From the NCBI RefSeq assembly GCF_039545135.1, contig NZ_BAABRU010000005.1:62001-126000 (forward strand): 64,000 nt of DNA, given 5' to 3'. Made by a program: the position numbers and the translations under genes. This document shows, piece after piece, positions 26,071 to 33,449 of this stretch. How positions within the stretch are numbered: position 1 is the first letter of the stretch; every line of letters begins with the position of its first letter. This DNA comes from Herpetosiphon gulosus. GTDB lineage: Bacteria; Chloroflexota; Chloroflexia; Chloroflexales; Herpetosiphonaceae. The notes beneath the pieces are model-generated. The model did no database searches. It had not been told where the DNA came from and saw only the letters and a program-made list of their open reading frames with translations.

Positions 26071-26490
26071 CTAAGCTTCAGCGTCAACCACTGCCACCGT
26101 GCAGCGTGAAACACAGATCAAGCGATCTTGCTCATCGCTAATTCGTACTTCCCAAACTTGGGTGCGCCGCCCACGATGCAGTGGTGTGGCCACTCCGGTT
26201 ACCACGCCGTTACGGACTGAGCGCAGATGGTTGGCGTTGATTTCGACCCCGACAACCAATTGATTGTTGTGCATCACATTGGCCCAGCCAGCCACCGAGG
26301 CCAGCGATTCGGCCAAAACCACCGATGCGCCGCCGTGCAGCAAGCCAAATGGTTGATGCACTTTGCGCTCAACTGGCATCGTGGCTACCACCCGATCCAA
26401 ACTGACTTCGGTAAAGCTAATTCCAAGCGTATCAGCGAGTGTGCCCCGTTGAAACTCGTTCATTGCGCTTACATCAGGCAAATCGTTCAT
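26071..26490 (-). CDS. Hotdog-fold acyl-CoA thioesterase (PaaI/MenI-like)
   Basis: A 139-residue single hotdog protein. The signature HQPFGLLHGGASVVLAESLAS holds the active-site HGG and the catalytic Glu/Ser region typical of DHNA-CoA hydrolase and related thioesterases. WEVRISDEQDRLICVSRCT is the usual C-terminal strand set. It would hydrolyse an aromatic or short acyl-CoA; a menaquinone role is possible but not supported by neighbours. Its ATG overlaps the stop of the histidine kinase gene (ATGA at 26490-26487), with AAGGAGGG upstream, so it is part of the two-component operon. Confidence 0.87.
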   Translation of the reverse strand: MNDLPDVSAMNEFQRGTLADTLGISFTEVSLDRVVATMPVERKVHQPFGLLHGGASVVLAESLASVAGWANVMHNNQLVVGVEINANHLRSVRNGVVTGVATPLHRGRRTQVWEVRISDEQDRLICVSRCTVAVVDAEA

Positions 26491-27863
26491 ACACCCTCCT
26501 TGGTGCTGATTGCTCGTAAAGCAACATAGAAACTTGAACCTTGGTTCGGCACACTGGTTGCCCAAACCCTGCCACCCATCGCGGTCACGAGGCCTTTGAC
26601 GATTGCTAAGCCCAAGCCAGTGCCACCAGTATCTCGAGTGCGAGCTTTATCGGTGCGATAAAAACGCTCGAAAATTGTGGCAGCCTCGGTTGGGTCGAAG
26701 CCAGCGCCAGTGTCGTGAACGCCCAAAATAACTTCACCAGCACTTTGGCGAGCAGTCACGCGAATTTTACCACCTTGTGGGGTGTAACGAACGGCATTTT
26801 GTAAAAGATTAACCAGCACTTGTTGTAAACGTGATGGATCAGCATGGACCAAATCGATCTGTTCGGCGCTATCGTTGGCTAGCTCTAATTGTTTTTCGCG
26901 TGCCGCCAATTGCATGCGATTGACCGCGCGATTGACGACATCTTGGGGTTCTAGTTCGACTGGGTTGAGGCTCAACTGGCCTGCATCGGCCAAGGAAAGG
27001 GTGCGTAAATCTTCAATCAGATGATTCAGCTGTTGCACTTCCTCGCCCAATGAGCTAATCACCTCAGGCGTGGGCTTGCTTACGCCATCTTCGATACTTT
27101 CAAGCTCAATTTGCAGTACGCTCAGGGGGGTACGCAATTCGTGGGCAATATCGGCGACCATTTGGCGGCGGACTTGCTCCGAGCGATGCAGTTCGCTGCT
27201 CATGGTGTTGAAAGCTTGGCTTAATTCAGCAATTTCATCGTTGCCTGAATCGTCAACTTGCACTGAACGCTCGCCCTGAGCTAATTGATGCACAGCGGCG
27301 GTTAGGCTACGCAATGGCGCAGCCAAGGTTCGCGCAAGGCCGATGCCAATTGCCAATGCTAAGAGGGCGGTAATTCCTCCGGCCAACCAAATATTGCGCC
27401 GCACCATGCTCAAAAAATAATCTTCATCTGCGCCAAATTGGCCTTGATTGGGCCGCACAATCACTGTGCCAATGACTGTGCCATCTTCAGCACTAATTGG
27501 TTCGCCGCGCTCGATATCGCGTTGGGTAATTGTGTTGGTTGGTTTATTGATTTGGCCGCGCCCACGGCTATCAAAGACGATTTCGCCAGTTATATCAACC
27601 ACCACCACATGGCGAAATTGCGGCGGCATGAACGATCGTGGCCCAAGCTGCATACAACGCTGGCCGTTAAAATCCCAACTGCCAATAATTTCATAGCAAG
27701 TGGCCAAGGTTGGGGCAAACTCTTGGGCTGCTTGTTTGGCCTGTTTGGCCGCAAGATCGCTAAAATAGCGATTGACGGTGAAATTTGCCACCGCCGTAAT
27801 CAGCAAAATTGCAACGAGGGCAACTGCGATGTGGGTTAATAATAATTTTCGTTGCAGTTTCAT
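26487..27863 (-). CDS. Membrane sensor histidine kinase
   Basis: A 458-residue kinase. Two membrane helices (about 8-28 and 155-178) flank an extracytoplasmic sensor of about 125 residues. A HAMP domain follows (RTLAAPLRSLTAAVHQLAQGE). The dimerisation box has the phospho-acceptor His in DIAHELRTPLSVLQ. The ATPase domain shows the N box (LVNLLQNAVRYTPQGG), GVHDTGAGF and GTGLGLAIVKGL. The sensor has two Cys (CYEIIGS and QRCMQLG). It follows its regulator by 3 bp. Its stop overlaps the thioesterase start. Confidence 0.95.
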   Translation of the reverse strand: MKLQRKLLLTHIAVALVAILLITAVANFTVNRYFSDLAAKQAKQAAQEFAPTLATCYEIIGSWDFNGQRCMQLGPRSFMPPQFRHVVVVDITGEIVFDSRGRGQINKPTNTITQRDIERGEPISAEDGTVIGTVIVRPNQGQFGADEDYFLSMVRRNIWLAGGITALLALAIGIGLARTLAAPLRSLTAAVHQLAQGERSVQVDDSGNDEIAELSQAFNTMSSELHRSEQVRRQMVADIAHELRTPLSVLQIELESIEDGVSKPTPEVISSLGEEVQQLNHLIEDLRTLSLADAGQLSLNPVELEPQDVVNRAVNRMQLAAREKQLELANDSAEQIDLVHADPSRLQQVLVNLLQNAVRYTPQGGKIRVTARQSAGEVILGVHDTGAGFDPTEAATIFERFYRTDKARTRDTGGTGLGLAIVKGLVTAMGGRVWATSVPNQGSSFYVALRAISTKEGV

Positions 27864-27866
27864 ACT

Positions 27867-28550
27867 TTATTCCGCAAATTTGTAGCCAACGCCAAAGACC
27901 GTCAAAATATAGCGTGGAACGCTGGGATTTGGCTCGATCTTGCGACGGACATTTTTGATATGGGCATCGACGGTGCGGTCGTAGGCCTCGCCTTCTTCAC
28001 CTTGGACAGCATCAAGCAATTGGCTACGGGTCAAGGGGCGGCCTGCTGAGCGCACTAAAGTTACCAATAAATCAAATTCGGTCGGAGTTAGGCTGGTGAT
28101 CGGATTTTGCTCAATCACGACGGTGCGACGTTGCAGGTCGATCTCAATCCCACTTTTGCGGACAATCATGGGTGGTTCTAGCTCGCCATTGACCCGGCGT
28201 AATACAGCTTTAATGCGGGCAACGACTTGGCGCGGCGAAAATGGTTTGGTAATATAATCGTCAGCGCCCAATTCCAAGCCCGCCAATGAATCAACTTCCT
28301 CAACTCGGGCAGTTAACATAATAATTGGAACGCTTGATTCGGAGCGTAAGGTACGACAAACCGTAAAGCCATCAACCATCGGCAACATCAAATCGAGCAA
28401 AATCAAATCGGGCTGTTCGCGCCGCGCCATATCAAGGCCTGCTTGGCCATCGCTGGCGGTGATGGTGCTATAGCCTACGCCCTCTAAATAATTTTGTAAA
28501 CCAATCGCAATTTTGCGCTCGTCTTCAACAATTAAAATTTTTGCACTCAT
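27867..28550 (-). CDS. OmpR/PhoB-family response regulator
   Basis: A 227-residue regulator. The receiver has the acidic pair in IVEDERK, phospho-acceptor Asp in LILLDLMLP, Thr in IIMLTARVE and Lys in YITKPFSPRQ. The C-terminal winged helix has LTPTEFDLLVTLVRSAGRPLTRSQLL and the recognition segment YDRTVDAHIKNVRRKIE. GGAGG precedes the ATG at 28550. First gene of the operon regulator-kinase-thioesterase; TACAAT at 28577-28582 (minus strand) may be its -10 box. Confidence 0.95.
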   Translation of the reverse strand: MSAKILIVEDERKIAIGLQNYLEGVGYSTITASDGQAGLDMARREQPDLILLDLMLPMVDGFTVCRTLRSESSVPIIMLTARVEEVDSLAGLELGADDYITKPFSPRQVVARIKAVLRRVNGELEPPMIVRKSGIEIDLQRRTVVIEQNPITSLTPTEFDLLVTLVRSAGRPLTRSQLLDAVQGEEGEAYDRTVDAHIKNVRRKIEPNPSVPRYILTVFGVGYKFAE

Positions 28551-28614
28551 ACAAGCCTCCACTGGGTGATGGTTGTATTGTAGCCTGAACCCGTGAAGAA
28601 TCTGCGAAGATCGC

Positions 28615-29037
28615 TTATTTGCGCGAAAAAACCAGCCGTTTACGTTGCTTGTTGCTCAAAACGTTGTAGATAAATACCCCAAAATCAAAATGCTCCTCGT
28701 CGAGGCTGGCATTTTCGTTGGGAACGAGCGGTGCGATCCAAGCTGGCGGGGTGTAACTCCAGCGCAACCGCTCATACACATGTTCATAGACAATCAGGGT
28801 GTTGGTTTCGCCGCGAATCACATCGGCGCTGGTGGCATCGCCAATTTGCAATTCACGCCGATTCAAACGCAAAAATAGCCCGCGGGGAGTACGATAAAAC
28901 ACCACTGCGCTGCCAGGCAACATACAAATTAAGCCATCGATGGCGCGTGGATTGGAAATTTTCAACGGTGCTAAGATCGCGTCATCGGGATCAAAAAAAT
29001 AATGCGAATGATACCGAGCAAACTCTTGCAAAATCAT
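28615..29037 (-). CDS. Protein of unknown function, 140 aa
   Basis: I do not recognise this protein. It starts MILQEFARYHSHYFFDPDDA and is soluble, with a mixed alpha/beta composition, no signal peptide and no membrane segment. GSAVVFYRTPRGLFLRLNRRELQIGD looks like a beta-rich core, and the Lys/Arg-rich end NKQRKRLVFSRK is basic. Codon choice resembles that of its neighbours and a frame of this length with this composition is likely real. It is transcribed in the same direction as the two-component operon but separated from it by 64 bp. Confidence 0.6.
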   Translation of the reverse strand: MILQEFARYHSHYFFDPDDAILAPLKISNPRAIDGLICMLPGSAVVFYRTPRGLFLRLNRRELQIGDATSADVIRGETNTLIVYEHVYERLRWSYTPPAWIAPLVPNENASLDEEHFDFGVFIYNVLSNKQRKRLVFSRK

Positions 29038-29219
29038 AGGCTATCTCGTCCATGGCAGCTGGCACAATCAGCCTAGGTTGCTAGCGATCTCACACATTCG
29101 CTGCAACCTTTGAAGCCCTGATCAACCGATTAGCTGCGCTACTAAATCCTGTCGTAATTGTATAAGCAAATGGACTTTTACGGATACCGAATGCTTTTTG
29201 TGTTATATCCCAACATGGA

Positions 29220-29252
29220 TTAGCAGCCATCCGAATTTTGGATGGCTGCTAA
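29220..29252. terminator. Hairpin downstream of DUF1501 gene
   Basis: A perfect 13-bp stem (TTAGCAGCCATCC / GGATGGCTGCTAA) with a seven-base loop lies 37 bp after the DUF1501 stop. No T-run follows on the minus strand, so it may end transcription weakly or protect the 3' end. The rest of the 29038-29289 gap shows nothing else. Confidence 0.55.
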
Positions 29253-29289
29253 TAACGCTATAATCAAGCTGTTAGGCGCAACGACGCTG

Positions 29290-30579
29290 CTAGCGGCGGG
29301 CCATTGGTAAGTATGAGCGGAAGCCTGAAGTCCAATCAATCGTTAGATCTGTGCCACGGACTAAGCCCAGCGGTTGATATTGGCTAATTTGCGGGAAGAC
29401 TAAGCCTAAACGATTGTTGCGCAAGCGCCGAACCACAATTTCGCTCAAAATCGTGCGATAGTCGGTGGTGATCGCTAAATCAACGCCATAGTCAAGTTGG
29501 GCATTGGCGAGGCCTGGCCAGCGCCCGAAAATCCGCCCACCATTGACGTTGCCGCCTAAAACCATGGCCAAATTGCCGTGGCCATGGTCGGTGCCAGCGC
29601 TGCGATTGGCCTTCAAACGGCGGCCAAATTCGCTCATCACTACAATCGTTAACTTGCTATGATAATCAATCAAGTCGTTGTAGAAGGCATGCAGCGAACG
29701 GGTCAATAAATCAAGTTGGTTGCCCAAAATTGGCACTTGCGATTCATGAGTATCCCAGCCACCAAAATCAAGCGTTGCCACTTGCAAGCCAACATCGAGT
29801 TTGATCATCTGGGCAATCGCTTTGAGTGAATCCGACAAACCGCCAGCGGGATAGGTGGTAATTGGCACATACGGATTAGCGGGGTTACGCGCTTTGACCG
29901 CCGCGATTGAGCTAAGCAAACGGGTGGCTGGGCCATCGAGCAAACTACCAGTTTGGCCATAAATTTCGTTTAATGAGGCTTGTTGTTGTGCTCCATAGGT
30001 CGAATAGCCCTGCATTGCGTAGCGCTGCACATTCGAGATCGTCACAGCGTTTGGGCTGCCTAGCAACGAAGCGGGCAAAGCTGAGCCAGTTGACATGACT
30101 GGCACAACCCCGTCGGGGCGGGTGGCGGCCATGTGGCGAGTTAGCCAACCAGTGCTGGTCGATTTATTGTCGGGCGTGCCACGTTCCATAAAATCCATGG
30201 CATCGAAGTGGCTGCGCGTGCCGTTGGTCAAGCCGCTGGCGTGAATAAAAGCCAAATCTTGGCTATCGTACAATTCTTTGAAGGCAGCAGCTTTGGGATG
30301 CAACCAAAATGGCACATTACTCAACGAACCTAATTCAAAGCCTGCGCCTGTGCCACTGCCTGGAAAGGTGATTGTGCTACGGGCGGCTTGAAAATTGGCA
30401 TCATCAAGCGGCGAGACAATCCCGATGCCATCGCAGCCGCCGCGTAAAAACACCACTACAAAAATATCGCGTTGAATATCGCCTGGCTCAGCAAAGGCCA
30501 AACCACCTAACCGACCACCAGCCATGGCTGCAATCGCACTACTACAGCCAACCACAAATTGACGACGTGTTAAATCCAT
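29290..30579 (-). CDS. DUF1501 protein, Tat-exported
   Basis: A 429-residue protein with a twin-arginine signal at the start (MDLTRRQFVVGCSSAIAAMA, cleaved near FAEPG). The body is the DUF1501 (sulfatase/alkaline phosphatase-like) family, with FLRGGCDGIGIVSPLDD, GGWDTHESQ and VVMSEFGRRLKANRSAGTDHGHGN, which resembles a metal-binding core. Members are always paired with DUF1800, as here, 9 bp downstream of the DUF1800 gene; their biochemical role is not established. AGGAGG precedes the ATG. Confidence 0.9.
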   Translation of the reverse strand: MDLTRRQFVVGCSSAIAAMAGGRLGGLAFAEPGDIQRDIFVVVFLRGGCDGIGIVSPLDDANFQAARSTITFPGSGTGAGFELGSLSNVPFWLHPKAAAFKELYDSQDLAFIHASGLTNGTRSHFDAMDFMERGTPDNKSTSTGWLTRHMAATRPDGVVPVMSTGSALPASLLGSPNAVTISNVQRYAMQGYSTYGAQQQASLNEIYGQTGSLLDGPATRLLSSIAAVKARNPANPYVPITTYPAGGLSDSLKAIAQMIKLDVGLQVATLDFGGWDTHESQVPILGNQLDLLTRSLHAFYNDLIDYHSKLTIVVMSEFGRRLKANRSAGTDHGHGNLAMVLGGNVNGGRIFGRWPGLANAQLDYGVDLAITTDYRTILSEIVVRRLRNNRLGLVFPQISQYQPLGLVRGTDLTIDWTSGFRSYLPMARR

Positions 30580-30588
30580 TGCAGCCTC

Positions 30589-32256
30589 CTAACGGGTATA
30601 AAATTCAGGGAGCATGCCAATCATATGCACAAGGCTGCTCAAGCGTAATTTAACGTCATTGGCGGTTCCAGTTGGTGGTTGATCGAGGTTGCCGTTTTGG
30701 CCCATCAGTTTGAGCAATTTGGTTTTGACCAAGGCTGAAGGTTGATAGCCCAGCATACGCATAATCCAGAAATCGACAATCTGACGCACGGTGGTTACGC
30801 TGCCGGGCATTTGGCCTTGTAGATCGAAGGTTGCTGGCGGGAAATAGCTTTGCTGCAAGTGGAATAACAGGTTCCAGGTATTGAGCAGGGCGTTGCTGCT
30901 GCTCCAATAGCCGCTCTCGTCGGGGTGTCCAGTTGGGGTAGCCCAGTTGAACATGCGATAGCCCGCCAAGGTAACCCAGGTAAATAGCTCGGCGCTAGGT
31001 TTGACTTCGGCTCCAGTTGAGCGCAAATAGGCTGCAACAACTTCATTCGGTCGGCGAATCTTGCCGCCCCATGTGCTCAAAAATTCTGGAGCTAGCAAAA
31101 TCGTGCGAATAGTTTTTTTGATCTGATCAGGGGCGGTGTAGTTAGCTGTCCAAGTTGCTACAGCTTTATCAATTAACGAGGCTGGCGGATTATCGCTGAC
31201 CAAACGGCGGCAGAGTTTGGTACAAAGATTGCGAATTGTGGCCGGATGTTTGGCCACTAAATCCAACACGGCTTTGCCATGAGCTTGCGGGCCAGCATTG
31301 GCATTTAAAAAGTTGGCCAGCACAATCTTTTGAGCATTATCGTTCCATGTATCGAGATAATGGAACAAGCCAGTATTGGGAATGCCGCCTGTGCCATCAG
31401 CCACCGTCCAGCCCGTAAAGGCACGGGCCGCCTCGTAGACATCTTGATCGATATAGCCGATTGGGCGGCCTTGGGAATCGCGCGGCACTTCTTGCCAGTT
31501 GTCGTAGATATTATTGAGGTAGTTTTGGGAGCCGAAGGTGTGCAATTCAAACAATTCGCGAGCATAATTTTCGTTGGCAGGGCCGTCGCGGCTGGTAGCA
31601 TTATCAAGGTAATACAACATAGCGGGACTGGTGGCAACCGCTTCGAGAAACGTGCGGAAGTTGCCATAACAATTAGTGCGAATCACGCTTTTGTCGTAGT
31701 GTGACCAAAGCGAGGAGATGCGGGTATCGCTATAGGCCCAAACATTAAAGTGATTATGCCAAAAATCGGTCATAATCTCGAACAATTGCCATTTGCTGTA
31801 GATTGCGCGAATCCAATTGGCGGCTACAACTTCGTCGATTGGGCGAATGCGCTCAGCGTTGGCTGGATGTACGCGCAATTCCCATAATTCGGGCTGGGTT
31901 TTGTTGAGGGTAACGAGGCCGCGCATTTCATCCATTGCTGGAAAGCCAGTGCCAGCGGCGTAGACGATGCGCAAAGTGGCGTTGGCGATGCGGGTGTTAC
32001 AATCGGTGTCGTTGTTGAAATTAGGGTTAAGCTGCTCATCGACATAGGCAGTTAAACCCATAGTACGAACTCGGGCGAAATCGCCCGAACGTGCTCCGTA
32101 GGCCATACGCGAGAGCGCGATGACCTCGAATGGCGGAGTTGCCATGGCTTCAGTTGTCGAGGGTTGCAGCGACGCTGCCCCAACATCCTCATGAACGACT
32201 GCGCCTGTGGCCCCTAGCGCAGCGCCCAACAATAACTGGCGACGCGAAAGCGACAT
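30589..32256 (-). CDS. DUF1800 protein, Tat-exported
   Basis: A 555-residue protein with a twin-arginine signal (MSLSRRQLLLGAALGATGA). The body shows the DUF1800 features: ALSRMAYGARSGDFARVRTMGLTAYVDEQL near the start, LTDFWHNHFNV-like MTDFWHNHFNVWAYSD, ENYARELFELHTFG, and LLAPEFLSTWGGKIRRPNEV. It is the first of the DUF1800-DUF1501 pair and faces the divergent methyltransferase gene. Function is unknown in the family; extracellular matrix or surface roles have been proposed. AAGGAG precedes the ATG. Confidence 0.9.
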   Translation of the reverse strand: MSLSRRQLLLGAALGATGAVVHEDVGAASLQPSTTEAMATPPFEVIALSRMAYGARSGDFARVRTMGLTAYVDEQLNPNFNNDTDCNTRIANATLRIVYAAGTGFPAMDEMRGLVTLNKTQPELWELRVHPANAERIRPIDEVVAANWIRAIYSKWQLFEIMTDFWHNHFNVWAYSDTRISSLWSHYDKSVIRTNCYGNFRTFLEAVATSPAMLYYLDNATSRDGPANENYARELFELHTFGSQNYLNNIYDNWQEVPRDSQGRPIGYIDQDVYEAARAFTGWTVADGTGGIPNTGLFHYLDTWNDNAQKIVLANFLNANAGPQAHGKAVLDLVAKHPATIRNLCTKLCRRLVSDNPPASLIDKAVATWTANYTAPDQIKKTIRTILLAPEFLSTWGGKIRRPNEVVAAYLRSTGAEVKPSAELFTWVTLAGYRMFNWATPTGHPDESGYWSSSNALLNTWNLLFHLQQSYFPPATFDLQGQMPGSVTTVRQIVDFWIMRMLGYQPSALVKTKLLKLMGQNGNLDQPPTGTANDVKLRLSSLVHMIGMLPEFYTR

Positions 32257-32502
32257 ACAGACTCCTTAAAAGAGCTAAAAAAATTAACCTAGGCCAAATG
32301 ATAGGCGTTAGTCTAACGACCTTTAACCAAGGTTTTATTAATAGGATGTTAATTAATTATGAGCAATTAATATTTGAATCAAGTGTGAGAAGCGTGTAGG
32401 ATAATCACCATTGTGATGCGGTTAGCCCATGCACCCCTTTTTCTCGCCAGCAATTTGCTTGGGGCATCGGTTGCACCTTTGTGAGAGATTAAGGAGCCTG
32501 CA

Positions 32503-33153
32503 ATGGAAGCAACATTTTGGATTAATTCTTGGCAACAAGGCGGTAGCGCAACCAGCTTTCATCGGCGCGATATTCACCCGTATGTTGAACATTTTGCCAC
32601 GCCTGAATTTTTGCAGGGCAAACGGGTGCTTGTGCCCCTATGTGGTAAAACTAACGATCTGCGTTGGTTCAGCCAATATGCCGAGGCCGTGATTGGGGTG
32701 GAGTTGGTGACCACCGCGATTGAGCAATTTTTCGCTGAGCAAGAGCTTGATTATGTTCAGCCCGACCCAACCAGCTATGTTTCAGGCAATATTACGATTC
32801 TGAATCGCGATGTCTTGAGTTTAACCAGCGCTGATGTGGGCAACATCGATTTAGTTTATGATCGGGCGGCCTTGGTTGCCTTGCCCCACGAAATGCGCAA
32901 CCACTATCGTGCGACGATCGATCAATTATTGCCGGTTGGCGGTCAGCAAATGATTATCACTTTAGAATATGCGCCGCTGATGGCGACCCCACCATTTAGC
33001 ATCACGCCAACCGAGATAGAGTTTTACTATGGCGAGCGCTATTTTATTAGCCATTTTGCTGCGCCCAGCCAGCCTGAACATCGCATGGTCGCTAAATTCA
33101 ATTTGCAATTTCTCAAAGAACATGGCTTTTTGATTACCCGCTATCAGAAGTAG
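32503..33153 (+). CDS. TPMT-like SAM-dependent methyltransferase
   Basis: A 216-residue methyltransferase of the thiopurine S-methyltransferase family. The start WINSWQQGGSATSFHRRDIHPYVEHF matches the TPMT N-terminus (W-x-x-x-W-x-x-G-x-x-x-FH), followed by the SAM motif RVLVPLCGKTNDLRWFSQYAEAVIGVE and the DLVYDRAALVALPHEMR loop. Bacterial members detoxify selenium/tellurium compounds or methylate thiols and halides; the substrate is not clear. AAGGAG precedes the ATG. Confidence 0.87.
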   Translation: MEATFWINSWQQGGSATSFHRRDIHPYVEHFATPEFLQGKRVLVPLCGKTNDLRWFSQYAEAVIGVELVTTAIEQFFAEQELDYVQPDPTSYVSGNITILNRDVLSLTSADVGNIDLVYDRAALVALPHEMRNHYRATIDQLLPVGGQQMIITLEYAPLMATPPFSITPTEIEFYYGERYFISHFAAPSQPEHRMVAKFNLQFLKEHGFLITRYQK

Positions 33154-33164
33154 AGAGCGGGGTT

Positions 33165-33447
33165 TAACGCAGAGGAGCAGAGTTGAGGCAAGGGGCTAGG
33201 ATTCAGGGATCAGGGGTCAGACGTTAATGTAGTGAAATGAGGGATGTACGTAATGCGTGCATGGGTAGCTAAAACCTGAACTTCGTGATTGTCAAACTGA
33301 TCCCTAATCCCTGACCCCTGATCCCGCTCCCCTTCGTGCTCTTCGTGTCCTTCGTGGTTACAAAAACTGATCCCTAATCCCCTCAGTTTCTTTGCGCCTC
33401 TGCGTTAAACTTGCCTTATGTTCTATATTCTTTGCTCTATGTTCTCC
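33165..33447. repeat. Mosaic of short intergenic repeat modules
   Basis: TTAACGCAGAGGAGCAGAG, GGATTCAGGGATCAGGGGTC, GTAATGCGTGCA, CCCTTCGTGCTCTTCGTG, CTGATCCCTAATCCC, GCGCCTCTGCGTTAAAC and TTATGTTCTATATTC strings follow each other. The outer modules are inverted copies of each other. Non-coding. Confidence 0.8.
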
Positions 33448-33449
33448 GA

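Noticed and set aside
29038-29289. Possible tRNA or small RNA in the gap
   Set aside because: No T-loop GTTCGAnnC or acceptor stem pairing was found; only the hairpin at 29220-29252 is clear.
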